The notes beneath the pieces are model-generated. The model did not search any database. It was not told the DNA's origin and worked only from the letters and a program-made list of their open reading frames with translations. Shown here one piece after another: positions 1 to 7,064 of a stretch of DNA of 8,943 nucleotides. Origin of the DNA: Anaerolineae bacterium (GTDB lineage Bacteria; Chloroflexota; Anaerolineae; JAFGEY01); NCBI GenBank assembly GCA_016931365.1, contig JAFGEY010000291.1, positions 1-8,943 of the forward strand. The letters run 5' to 3'. Every line of letters begins with the position of its first letter. The stretch's first letter is position 1. The position numbers were made by a program, and so were the translations under genes.

Positions 1-194
1 GCGGTGCGCATCTGCTGCAACTGCGACTGGATCTCTTGCGGCGATCCGATCAACATCGGCGGCAGGATTTCAAAAAACGAAAACACAAATTCGTTCTTGG
101 AGTGCTGGATCACCACATTGTTGGCGTATTGAGTTCTGATGTGATCGGCGACAAACCAGTTGATTGGCATTTCGTGTCCGGCTTCCTGGGTCAT
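1..194 (-). CDS. DUF3467 family protein, N-terminal part (cut by window edge)
   Basis: I read 64 codons from an ATG at 194 to the window edge with no stop. An AGGAG Shine-Dalgarno lies 9 bases upstream, which supports this start. The protein starts MTQEAGHEMPINWFVADHIR and continues with a YANNVVIQHSKNEFVFSFFE stretch and ILPPM. This YANxVxxxHSxxEFxxxFxxxxPP pattern is what I know from DUF3467, a family of small, mostly beta proteins of roughly 100 residues with no established function. The last residues visible (SPQEIQSQLQQM) begin the helix that normally follows in that family. The gene lies 16 bases after the TIM-barrel/LysM gene, so it is probably the next cistron of the same transcript. 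The family call rests on pattern memory only. Confidence 0.7.
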   Translation of the reverse strand, partial: MTQEAGHEMPINWFVADHIRTQYANNVVIQHSKNEFVFSFFEILPPMLIGSPQEIQSQLQQMRT

Positions 195-210
195 AGGGGT
201 CAGCTCCTCT

Positions 211-1149
211 TTATTTTATGCGCACTATCCAGCCATGTTCCAGCCCGCGCGGCTCGCGGGGTTTGTCTGCCGCATCCCATAGATGTCCATTCCAGTCCCA
301 GAATTGGCCAACGGAGCAGCCATAATCGGTGCACAGGCCGATGATGCTGTCGCCGGGGCGCACGGTAATGTAAATGCCGGCGAGTTTGGGTTTGGGAGGC
401 GTCTGGCCTTCCGGCGTCATGTCGACGCGGGCGAGCAGCGACCAGGCGCTCTCTGGGCAAATCTCGGCGCGAAAGACGCTGAAAAAGCTCGGTTTGAAGC
501 GGCCCAGATAGGCCAGCCAGGACAGGATTTCAGCGATTGATAACACCTCTTTGCCGTGCTCATCGGTGTAAAAGCCCAAGACCGGATAAATGGGCAGGTC
601 GCGCTTTTGATCGGCGGCCCAACGCCCGAATTCGCCGTAGGTGATCACGTCGAGGGTGTATTGGACGGGCCACTTGAACGAAGCGTAGGCCTGGGGCATA
701 AAACCGCCCTTGCAGAACCGGGCCATCTCGTTGTAGGGGATGCCGGGGTAAGCCGAGATATTGGGCATGGAAGTGAAAAACATCACTTCGGGCGGCAGTT
801 CGGTGGCTATCATCCGCTCGCCGAGCCGCTTTGCGCCCTCAAACTGCCCGCTGGCTGGCTGCTCGATGTCAAATACCAGCCCGGCATAGCCGTCGAGGAT
901 GGACTGGATCGCCACTTCAGCCTCGTCGTCCGGACGAAGGCAGGTGATCACCGGCCAGGCGAGGGGGATCAATCCGGCATCGGTGATTTGCTTGACTACT
1001 CGCCGCGCCGACTGTTCATAGTATTCGCCCTCCTGGCCGGTTTTGAATAGGATGATCCGCGCGCCGATGGCCCGGGCCATGTCGATTGCTCGCGAAATTT
1101 CGCTCTCCATCCAGGCCCAGACACCTTTGCCGTACAACAATCGTTTCAT
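211..1149 (-). CDS. TIM-barrel-like putative glycosidase with C-terminal LysM domain
   Basis: The protein has 312 residues. Residues 1-250 alternate hydrophobic strands and helices as in a (beta/alpha)8 barrel: GKGVWAW near the start, ARIILFK, LIPLAWPV, GLVFDIEQ, VMFFTSMP, GGFMPQAYASFKW and IYPVLGFY. The acidic DIE at the end of the GLVF strand resembles the D-x-E signature of GH18/GH25-type sugar hydrolases, but I cannot name the family. Residues 258-312 form a LysM module (YITVRPGDSIIGLC, YGCSVGQFWDWNG, final LEHGWIVRIK), which binds N-acetylglucosamine polymers such as peptidoglycan. LysM at the C-terminus suggests action on cell-wall glycan, yet no signal peptide is visible: the start MKRLLYGKGVWAW runs directly into the barrel. 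The ATG overlaps the TGA of the hydrolase gene (ATGA), and an AAAGGAA ribosome site lies upstream inside that gene. The LysM call is firm; the enzymatic role is inferred. Confidence 0.75.
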   Translation of the reverse strand: MKRLLYGKGVWAWMESEISRAIDMARAIGARIILFKTGQEGEYYEQSARRVVKQITDAGLIPLAWPVITCLRPDDEAEVAIQSILDGYAGLVFDIEQPASGQFEGAKRLGERMIATELPPEVMFFTSMPNISAYPGIPYNEMARFCKGGFMPQAYASFKWPVQYTLDVITYGEFGRWAADQKRDLPIYPVLGFYTDEHGKEVLSIAEILSWLAYLGRFKPSFFSVFRAEICPESAWSLLARVDMTPEGQTPPKPKLAGIYITVRPGDSIIGLCTDYGCSVGQFWDWNGHLWDAADKPREPRGLEHGWIVRIK

Positions 1150-1904
1150 AATCCATTTCCTTTCTTGGCCGTTTGACGGAACAGTTCAAGAGTCAGATCG
1201 ACTGCGTCGTCACAGATTTGATGCCCGACGTCTGGAAAAGTCTTGTACCACACCGGGTTGCCGTTTTTTTTCAGTTCACGCGCAAACCACAGCGCCGGTT
1301 CAGTGCGTTCGGTATCGTTCTGCCCCACCGATACGGCAAAGGGCACGCTGCGCGCGTGGTTGGGCGGCGGATCGTACGAGCCTGCCGACAGCGCCGAGAC
1401 GCCGCTGACATTTTTGGGATACTTGAACGCGAACCGGTGGGCAAACTGTGCGCCCCCAGAAAACCCGGCAATAAAAATGCGAGTTCGCTCAACGTTGTAC
1501 GTTTCGGCCACCTGATCGATCATTGCCCAGAGGATCTTGTCTTCACCACCTTGCAGATGCGTAAACGTCCAGTCAGGAAAGGTGGGGGTGAGCAGGAAAA
1601 ATCTTTCCTGATCGGCCAGCGGCCGCCAGATGAACAGCGCGTCACGCCCGCTGCCGTCAGTCCCGTGCACGTAAACGAATACCGGCCAGACTCGGTCGGC
1701 GGTGTATCCGCGCGGGATGTGCAGATAATACTCCCATTCCGTCGTATGATCTGCGCTCAACGGATCAACAAGGACGTGGCGGATCAAAGGTGCGCTGAAA
1801 TAGTACCAGTAGTCCTGTGCTTTCCACCAATTCTGGCGAATCAAAACGAGGGCGATGACGAGGACAAGCAGGTAAAGGGTATACCTCAGTACGCGCTTGA
1901 TCAT
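1146..1904 (-). CDS. Membrane-anchored alpha/beta hydrolase (esterase/PHB depolymerase-like)
   Basis: The protein has 252 residues. Residues 8-22 (TLYLLVLVIALVLIR) are a single N-terminal membrane segment after a basic start (MIKRVLR), so it is a signal anchor with the hydrolase domain outside. The alpha/beta-hydrolase parts are in order: a strand ending in YVHGTDGSG (residues 78-86, oxyanion-hole type HG), the nucleophile elbow GFSGG with Ser149, the acid loop VGQNDTE with Asp197, and the catalytic-type His228 in DVGHQI. The GFSGG elbow and size are close to the LpqC/polyhydroxybutyrate-depolymerase and phospholipase/carboxylesterase groups; the substrate cannot be read. The start ATG at 1904 overlaps the methyltransferase TGA (ATGA) and has no clear Shine-Dalgarno, which suggests translation by coupling. 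Its own TGA overlaps the start of the TIM-barrel/LysM gene. Confidence 0.85.
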   Translation of the reverse strand: MIKRVLRYTLYLLVLVIALVLIRQNWWKAQDYWYYFSAPLIRHVLVDPLSADHTTEWEYYLHIPRGYTADRVWPVFVYVHGTDGSGRDALFIWRPLADQERFFLLTPTFPDWTFTHLQGGEDKILWAMIDQVAETYNVERTRIFIAGFSGGAQFAHRFAFKYPKNVSGVSALSAGSYDPPPNHARSVPFAVSVGQNDTERTEPALWFARELKKNGNPVWYKTFPDVGHQICDDAVDLTLELFRQTAKKGNGL

Positions 1905-2647
1905 TTTCGACCGATGCCGTAAAAGATGGGCACGTACACCAGCCGCGTGCCATCCTGGATAGCCTTGTACGCCTGCACCTTGATCTGTTCAAAGGTCTTT
2001 GGTTCCACGGCATCGCCGACGTCGTTGGCGATCCATATCCACTCGGCCTCAAAGTTTTCATAGAGTTCTTGCGCCGTCCAATGCGAGGCGATCACGCCCA
2101 GGTCGGCGCGCAGGCTGGCCTGCACCAACAGCCGTCGCACCTGCCGTCCGATGAATGGATTCGCACCCTGCTGTCGCAGTCCCTCGATCTGCCAATCGCG
2201 GATCGGCAATTCGGGCCAATCGAGCCGCCCGCCATAGTCGGGCTCGGCGCAGACCAGCACATGGCCGCCCGGTTTGGTCACGCGCGCCATCTCGCGCACG
2301 GCCAGTCGGGGATCGGAGACCCAGAGCAGCACAAAATGGCAGATCACGGCGTCAAAATGCGCGTCGGGGTAGGGCAGGTCGAGCGCGTCGCCCTCTTCAT
2401 AGTGGACGCGGCTGGTCGAACGGCGGGCAAAAGCCAGCATCTCGGGGTTGTTATCCAGGCCAATCACCTGCCCGCGCGTGCGTCGCGCCAGTTCGTTGGT
2501 CAGTACGCCGGTGCCGCAGCCCACGTCGAGGACACGCTCGGCGCGCAGCAGGTTGGCGCGTCGATAGAGCTGGCTGCGCGACATCTGTGTCCATTGTGCC
2601 TGACGGGAAAATTGTTCGTGCCATTCGGTAAGCGTGGGTTTGTTCAT
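1901..2647 (-). CDS. Class I SAM-dependent methyltransferase
   Basis: The protein has 248 residues from the start MNKPTLTEWHEQFSRQAQWT. Motif I is RVLDVGCGTGVLTNELA (about residues 38-54). The acidic residue that holds the SAM ribose is in VIGLDNNPEML. Further on, EEGDALDLPYPDAHFDAV and EMARVTKPGGHVLVC are the usual later motifs of the UbiE/Methyltransf_11 type. The substrate is unknown; the C-terminal half is rich in Trp and aromatics and would form the substrate lid. An in-frame ATG exists four codons upstream at 2659. I choose 2647 because GGAG lies 6 bases before it and because it makes an ATGA overlap with the adenosyltransferase stop, the same arrangement as the next two junctions. The gene is translationally coupled on both sides. 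The methyltransferase fold is certain; its role is not. Confidence 0.87.
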   Translation of the reverse strand: MNKPTLTEWHEQFSRQAQWTQMSRSQLYRRANLLRAERVLDVGCGTGVLTNELARRTRGQVIGLDNNPEMLAFARRSTSRVHYEEGDALDLPYPDAHFDAVICHFVLLWVSDPRLAVREMARVTKPGGHVLVCAEPDYGGRLDWPELPIRDWQIEGLRQQGANPFIGRQVRRLLVQASLRADLGVIASHWTAQELYENFEAEWIWIANDVGDAVEPKTFEQIKVQAYKAIQDGTRLVYVPIFYGIGRK

Positions 2648-3213
2648 TGCGGTCTCCATTCAAGGTCTGGTATGTGGGCCAGCTTGTTCAGATAGCGCGC
2701 CAAGACGAACAACTCGTCGGACAGGCGATTCAAATAAATGACGATCTGCCGATAGGGTTCGATATCGTATTCGTTTGCTGCTTCGATCAGTCGCACGATG
2801 TGCCGCTCGGCGCGCCGGCAGACGGTGCGGGCCACGTGCGCCCATGCCGCCGACGGATGGCCGCCGGGCAGGATGAATGCGGTCAGGCGGGGCAGTTCGG
2901 CCTCCAGGCGGTCGATATCTTTTTCGATCCGCCTGCTGTATTCCGGCGTGAGCGGCACAAGCATCTCGGCAGCAGGCGACCCCGGCGTCGCAGCCAGCCA
3001 TGCGCCGATGGTGAACAGGTCGGCCTGGATGCGCTGCAACTCTGGAGCCGGCGCCGCGTGCGAGCCGCTCAAGCTGGCGATCAGCGCGCCCAGCGTCGCG
3101 TTGAGTTCGTCCACGTCGCCATAGGCCTCGACGCGCAGATCGGCTTTGGAGACGCGCTCGCCGCTCAAGAGGCTTGTTTTTCCCTTGTCGCCCGTACCGG
3201 TATAGATGCTCAT
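2644..3213 (-). CDS. pduO: PduO-type cob(I)alamin adenosyltransferase
   Basis: This enzyme transfers the 5'-deoxyadenosyl group from ATP to Co(I) corrinoid, giving adenosylcobalamin in the cytoplasm for mutases and similar B12 enzymes. The 189-residue length is normal for the single-domain family. The N-terminal ATP-binding motif reads YTGTGDKGKTSLLSGERVSK (residues 4-23), followed by EAYGDVDELNATLG (29-42). IQADLFTIGAWLA, FILPGGHPSAAWAHVAR with VCRRAER, and YLNRLSDELFVLARYLN are the later family signatures, so all key parts are present. The ATG at 3213 has GAGG about 9 bases upstream. The stop overlaps the methyltransferase start (ATGA). No other B12 gene is visible, so it may serve salvage of corrinoids; that is an inference. 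Confidence 0.95.
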   Translation of the reverse strand: MSIYTGTGDKGKTSLLSGERVSKADLRVEAYGDVDELNATLGALIASLSGSHAAPAPELQRIQADLFTIGAWLAATPGSPAAEMLVPLTPEYSRRIEKDIDRLEAELPRLTAFILPGGHPSAAWAHVARTVCRRAERHIVRLIEAANEYDIEPYRQIVIYLNRLSDELFVLARYLNKLAHIPDLEWRPQ

Positions 3214-3248
3214 CAGACAAATCCTCGCGACAGCCCATTGGGGCGTCT

Positions 3249-4184
3249 CTACTGGCCGCCGACGTTTGGAAATGCGTCCGGATCGACCGGCGCGGCTCTC
3301 GCCGTGCCGCCGGCCACGCCGTGCAGGGTCACGCTCCAGGTGCTATAGGTCGTGGCGGTGCTGGTAAATGGCAGCAGGTCTTCAAAACGCTGATAATTGG
3401 GATAAAGGGTAAACCGCCCGGCATTGCCATCCCATTCCTGGCCGGTGCTGAAATAGATCACGTAGGTGTTGTCGGCGATGTTGGTAAACTTGAACGATTC
3501 GCCGGCGCGAATGTATGCGGCGATGGCCGGTGTGCCGTTTTGCCAGGCCAGGATGACCACCCCGTCATTGGCGGTGCCGTTGGAAACGGTCAATTCGCCA
3601 TAGCCGCCTCCGGTGATGTTGGGCTTGATCACACTGGTGAATGGGCGAAAGGTGCCGCCGGGCAGGTTGGCGCACGGTATATTCAACTGCACCCGCCCTT
3701 CGCCGCCGGCGACCCAGGCTATGCTGCCGTCAGGGGCGATCGCTTTGAGCCAGGCACAGTTCTGATATTGGCCGAGCAGATACAGACCTTGGTTTTGCCC
3801 CACCTGGCCCAGGGTGGAATAGTCGGTGCTGGGGCCCGCGCGCAGGTTCAGCGTGGGCGCGGTCACGATGGCGTCGGGCACCGGGGTGGCCGTCGGAGTT
3901 GGGGTGAAGGTAGGCGGCGCGGGAGTAAAGGTAGGTGTCCGGGTGGGCGTGCGCGTCGGCGTGCGCGTTGGTGTCCGGGTCGGGGTGCGCGTCGGCGGCT
4001 TGGGTGTCAAAGTTGGCGTCCGGGTGGGGGTTGATGTCAGCGTGGCCGTCGGCACGGCTGTTGCTGTGCTTGTTGCTGTGGGCAGGGGCGTAGGCGTCGA
4101 AAGTGGATTGGCGCAGGCCAGCAGCCAGACGGCCAAGGCGACAATCAATGCAAATCTAAGATAGATATTGTCTAAAATATTCAT
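3249..4184 (-). CDS. Lipoprotein with Thr-Pro-rich stalk, SH3b domain and C-terminal beta domain
   Basis: The protein has 311 residues. Residues 10-24 form a lipoprotein signal ([15 protein letters not shown]) with Cys24 as the likely lipidated residue. Residues 27-103 are a low-complexity Thr/Pro stalk including five PTRT units. Residues 104-168 are a bacterial SH3 domain: [18 protein letters not shown] is the classical start and IAWVAG the end. Residues 175-311 form a further globular, probably beta-sandwich domain ([56 protein letters not shown]). I recall this pattern from uncharacterised secreted proteins but know no name for it. TP stalks of this kind are common in Chloroflexota surface proteins. 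It starts 19 bases after the CorA stop with a strong AAAGGTGG ribosome site. The role is probably surface binding; no enzyme motif is seen. Confidence 0.85.
   Translation of the reverse strand: MNILDNIYLRFALIVALAVWLLACANPLSTPTPLPTATSTATAVPTATLTSTPTRTPTLTPKPPTRTPTRTPTRTPTRTPTRTPTFTPAPPTFTPTPTATPVPDAIVTAPTLNLRAGPSTDYSTLGQVGQNQGLYLLGQYQNCAWLKAIAPDGSIAWVAGGEGRVQLNIPCANLPGGTFRPFTSVIKPNITGGGYGELTVSNGTANDGVVILAWQNGTPAIAAYIRAGESFKFTNIADNTYVIYFSTGQEWDGNAGRFTLYPNYQRFEDLLPFTSTATTYSTWSVTLHGVAGGTARAAPVDPDAFPNVGGQ
3936..3995 (-). repeat. Five 12-base tandem units encoding PTRT in the lipoprotein stalk
   Basis: On the plus strand the five units are gtgtccgggtgg, gcgtgcgcgtcg, gcgtgcgcgttg, gtgtccgggtcg and gggtgcgcgtcg. 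They encode residues 64-83. Degenerate versions of the same Thr/Pro coding continue on both sides (about 3880 to 4105). Such in-frame repeats can change copy number by slippage without breaking the frame, so stalk length may vary between strains. Confidence 0.9.
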
Positions 4185-4203
4185 TTTCCACCTTTATTCT
4201 AGA

Positions 4204-5181
4204 TTACATCCAGCCCCGTTTTTTGAACATCCAGAGCATCCCGACTGCGATCAGCGCAAAGATCACCCAGACCAGGGGATACGTCCATGGCTGGCGCAGT
4301 TCGGGCATGTGAACAAAGTTCATCCCATAGACCCCGGCGATGAACGAGAGCGGCAAAAAGATGGTCGAGACGATGGTTAGCGCTTTCATCACCTCGTTCA
4401 GCCGGTTGGATGTGACCGACAGGTAGGTGTCGAGCGTGCCGGAGACCACATCGCGGATTGACTCGCTCAGGTCGTGGACGCGTACCAGGTGGTCGTAAAT
4501 GTCGCGGAAATAGATGCGGTGCCGGGGCACGATCTGGGGCAGATCGTCGCGGCTGAGGCGGTTGAGCACCTCGCGCTGCGGGACGATCACCCGCCGCACG
4601 GTGAGAATGCCGTGCTTGAGGGTCAGGATGCGGTCGAGCGTGGACGTCCGCGGCTGGGCCAGCACCTCGTCTTCCAGCCGGTCAAGCTCGTCGTCCAGGG
4701 CATCGATCAGCGGCATATAGCCATCCACCAGCTCGTCGAGCAGGGCATGGCAGAGGAAATCGGCCCCCTGGCGCAGCGGGCGTTCGTCGCGCTGCAAGCG
4801 CCGCCATACTCGCTCTACCGGCGGCATCTCGTCGGCGGTGTGCGAAGTGACCACATAGTTGGCCCCCAGAAAACAGTTGAACTCGAGCAGATCGAGCTGC
4901 TCGAGGCCCTCGCCGGGCTTGAGGGCGTGCAGGACCAAAAAGAGGTACTCGCTGAATATGTCAACCTTGGGGGCCTGGTAGCCGACGCTCTGGCAGTCTT
5001 CGATGACTAAAGGATGAAAGTGAAATGTATCGCCCAACACGGCGGCAAATTCTTGCTCGCTGGCTCGTTCCAGACTGACCCATAACAGGCCGTCTTTGCC
5101 GGCCAGCGCCTGGGCGATTTGCTCCAGCGACAGGTCGGTGAGCGGTGGTTGGTCGGGCAAGCAAAATATCGAGTGGATCAT
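4204..5181 (-). CDS. corA: CorA-type magnesium/divalent cation transport protein
   Basis: CorA forms a homopentameric channel for Mg2+ (in some members Co2+, Ni2+ or Zn2+) in the inner membrane. The 325-residue length is usual. The large N-terminal cytoplasmic part includes the helix LVDGYMPLIDALDDELDRLE and the long stalk helix before the membrane. The two C-terminal transmembrane helices lie near residues 268-285 and 300-319. The signature GMN is present as YGMNF (residues 285-289), followed by the periplasmic loop with MPEL. The tail KKRGWM is basic, as expected for the cytoplasmic end. The ATG lies 9 bases after the GH99-like stop, and its ribosome site (TAGGGA) overlaps that stop, so the two genes are very probably co-transcribed. 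The exact metal cannot be read from the sequence. Confidence 0.95.
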   Translation of the reverse strand: MIHSIFCLPDQPPLTDLSLEQIAQALAGKDGLLWVSLERASEQEFAAVLGDTFHFHPLVIEDCQSVGYQAPKVDIFSEYLFLVLHALKPGEGLEQLDLLEFNCFLGANYVVTSHTADEMPPVERVWRRLQRDERPLRQGADFLCHALLDELVDGYMPLIDALDDELDRLEDEVLAQPRTSTLDRILTLKHGILTVRRVIVPQREVLNRLSRDDLPQIVPRHRIYFRDIYDHLVRVHDLSESIRDVVSGTLDTYLSVTSNRLNEVMKALTIVSTIFLPLSFIAGVYGMNFVHMPELRQPWTYPLVWVIFALIAVGMLWMFKKRGWM

Positions 5182-5190
5182 GATCGTTCC

Positions 5191-6378
5191 CTATGGTTGA
5201 TTCAACGCGGCGCGCAGCAGTTCCAGGTATTCAAAGCCATATTCCTCGGCCGGTTCGACCGAGGTGTACTCGTGCCACTCGTTCCAGGAGGTGATCATCA
5301 CCATCGGCACCGGCTGCCGGCGGGCGATGTCCAACGCGCCTTTGAGCTGCTCGACAAACAGCGCCGGGCTGCGCCCAATGACCGGGTGTCTGGCCCGCGG
5401 CCGGACCGCCGTATCGTCGAAACCGGGCAGCACGCCGGGCACGAGGGTGATGTTGGCGCGTTTGGTCGCTTGCGCCCACCACTCGTACTGGCGGATCACG
5501 TTTTGGGCAAAATCGACCTCGATGTTGGGCGCCGAGGTATGCATGTTGTAGGCCGTCACCGCGTCGAACCAGGACAATCGCTTGGCGTCGGGCGAGCCCC
5601 AATACACCTCATCGCCGACGATGTACAGGTCGTGCCCGTCGATCTCGCGCACGGCTGCACGCACCTGGTCGAACGCGCCGGCCACGTCGCCGCTGAAAAT
5701 GCGGGTCAGGTAGACAAAGAGCACCGGGCGGCCGTCGATGCGCAGGTAATTGGGTCGACTGAAAAAGGTCTCGGCCAGATAGCGCACGTCGTCGACGAAC
5801 TGCCGGCGGTTGGCGGCATCGTCCAGGTCAAAGTGCCCATCCTGCTGCTTGAGCAGCCCCGCCGATTCGTACAGCACGGCAAATTGAATCTCACTGCCCA
5901 ACGCGGCAGCGGGCAGATGCACCCGCAGCACCTCATCCTCAAACGAGTCGCGGCCCCACCAACTGGCCGCGAACAAGTCGATGCCGTGCCCGGTGGCCCA
6001 GTCGATGTGGCGATCGAGCACCTCGGGTTGGGTCATGTCGTACTCGCCCAGTGTCGGCGTGCCGAGGTAGCCTTCGTTCCAGTGCCGTCTGTCGGCACCG
6101 AACCAGGGATACCAGTACGCGCCGACGAGGATGTTGTCGTCGGCGGCGATGTTGGGGAATTGGCGGCTGTTGGGATCGGGCATGGGCGTCTCCGTGGCAA
6201 GATCGTCAAGCGGCAACAGATTGCGCGTTTTTGGCAAGGCTGTACAGCTACACAAAAACAAACTAAAACCAAAAAGGTAGACCCAGGCAAAGTCTTGCTT
6301 GGGAAGATCGCTCCAGAACGGAACAAATGGCGCTTTGAATCTGAACTTCGCTTTTACCTTCTCCAAAATTTCCACCAA
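5191..6378 (-). CDS. GH99-like secreted protein (endo-alpha-mannosidase fold), probable lipoprotein
   Basis: GH99 enzymes are retaining endo-alpha-1,2-mannosidases/mannanases with a (beta/alpha)8 barrel. The first barrel strand reads GAYWYPWFG (residues 86-94), followed by WATGHGIDLFAASWWG, QFAVLYES, RIDGRPVLFVYLTR and the C-terminal TSWNEWHEYTSVEP. In that last motif Glu367 and Glu370 stand in the E-W-H-E arrangement that carries the two catalytic residues of GH99. Residues 30-45 (FAWVYLFGFSLFLCSC) form a signal sequence ending in a lipobox-like LCSC, so Cys45 may be lipidated. The n-region of about 29 residues is unusually long. No ATG is available before residue 66: the frame opens with TTG at 6378, then GTG at 6375, and a TTG at 6366 with GGTGG 5 bases upstream is a good alternative. 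The 5' end overlaps the upstream gene by 25 bases. Substrate specificity is inferred from the family only. Confidence 0.8.
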   Translation of the reverse strand: MVEILEKVKAKFRFKAPFVPFWSDLPKQDFAWVYLFGFSLFLCSCTALPKTRNLLPLDDLATETPMPDPNSRQFPNIAADDNILVGAYWYPWFGADRRHWNEGYLGTPTLGEYDMTQPEVLDRHIDWATGHGIDLFAASWWGRDSFEDEVLRVHLPAAALGSEIQFAVLYESAGLLKQQDGHFDLDDAANRRQFVDDVRYLAETFFSRPNYLRIDGRPVLFVYLTRIFSGDVAGAFDQVRAAVREIDGHDLYIVGDEVYWGSPDAKRLSWFDAVTAYNMHTSAPNIEVDFAQNVIRQYEWWAQATKRANITLVPGVLPGFDDTAVRPRARHPVIGRSPALFVEQLKGALDIARRQPVPMVMITSWNEWHEYTSVEPAEEYGFEYLELLRAALNQP

Positions 6379-7064
6379 GTCTTTTTACGCTTTATCGGAT
6401 CTTCAGTCTTTGCAGTTGGCACATTGGGCGGTATGGTTGTTTCCACTTGTTCTTCTATCTTGCCAAACAATTCTTCAAACAACTCTTCGGGGCTACGACT
6501 AGCAAATGCTCCGGCCTTAACCTTGGCTTCTTCCGAGATATCTGCTTCAATAACCGAAAATGCTTGTTCTTCGGTCAAAACTTTATCGCGTAATAAAGCT
6601 TTTGCCAGAGATTCGATTGAGGCCCAATAAGTCTGCACATTTTCACCTACATATACGAACATCTTGCTAAAAGTTTTCTGCGCTTGTTCGTCCCGTTCTG
6701 CAAAACTCATATCATGGCCGCCATATTCTTCAATGTATGAAGTTACAAACTGCAAAGCCCTTTGTGTCAGCGGCGAATTGGATGAGATGTTGTCATTACC
6801 TTCATTACACATGATTTGCGCTGCCCAATGACCTGCCAGAAGAACTTGCGGGACGGTCATCAAACTACCAAGCCCCAAGGTTGCCTTAGCCCAATCAGCA
6901 CTTGGTCCTTCGATTGCTACTTTGTCGAATTTTGGCAAGATAAGTGATCTGTATATTGGAACGAATTCTTCAATGAACCCACCACGAATCAGATAAGACA
7001 TTACTGCATGTCCCGCCTCTCGATAAGCGCATTGTTCGAGAGAATTAGCTTGTTCCAGTGTCAT
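6354..7064 (-). CDS. Stand-alone M41 (FtsH peptidase)-like protein with degenerate zinc motif
   Basis: The protein has 236 residues from the start MTLEQANSLEQCAYREAGHA. The pattern YxEAGHAVMSYLI near residues 14-26 is that of the FtsH/M41 peptidase helix, where the zinc site is HEAGH. Here the first His is Arg15 (codon CGA), giving REAGH, so the site is probably inactive. VLLAGHWAAQIM matches the second M41 helix (usually GxxAE), and SLAKALLRDKVLTEEQAFSVIEA matches the last. No clear aspartate equivalent to the third zinc ligand is seen in SSNSPLTQRALQFV. There is no AAA+ ATPase domain and no membrane segment. The tail, residues 225-236 (KRKKTWWKFWRR), is cationic and aromatic. I chose 7064 over an in-frame ATG at 7106 because GGAG stands 5 bases before it. 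The gene is low in GC compared with its neighbours and overlaps the GH99-like gene by 25 bases. The function is unknown. Confidence 0.7.
   Translation of the reverse strand: MTLEQANSLEQCAYREAGHAVMSYLIRGGFIEEFVPIYRSLILPKFDKVAIEGPSADWAKATLGLGSLMTVPQVLLAGHWAAQIMCNEGNDNISSNSPLTQRALQFVTSYIEEYGGHDMSFAERDEQAQKTFSKMFVYVGENVQTYWASIESLAKALLRDKVLTEEQAFSVIEADISEEAKVKAGAFASRSPEELFEELFGKIEEQVETTIPPNVPTAKTEDPIKRKKTWWKFWRR

Noticed and set aside
2647..2659. Upstream ATG at 2659 as start of the methyltransferase
   Set aside because: It lacks a ribosome site, whereas the ATG at 2647 has GGAG at the right distance and the ATGA overlap seen at the neighbouring junctions.
3174..4034. Plus-strand open frame of 286 codons
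   Set aside because: It is the shadow of the lipoprotein and adenosyltransferase genes, and its Gly/Arg-rich end only mirrors the Thr-Pro repeats.
3880..4105. Repetitive stretch considered as a CRISPR or regulatory repeat array
   Set aside because: The units are 12 bases, in frame, and encode a Thr-Pro stalk; there are no spacers.
5119..6630. Plus-strand open frame of 503 codons
   Set aside because: It lies opposite the GH99-like gene and runs into the M41-like gene. It has no domain pattern, and the minus-strand protein shows clear family motifs; long antisense frames are common in high-GC coding DNA.
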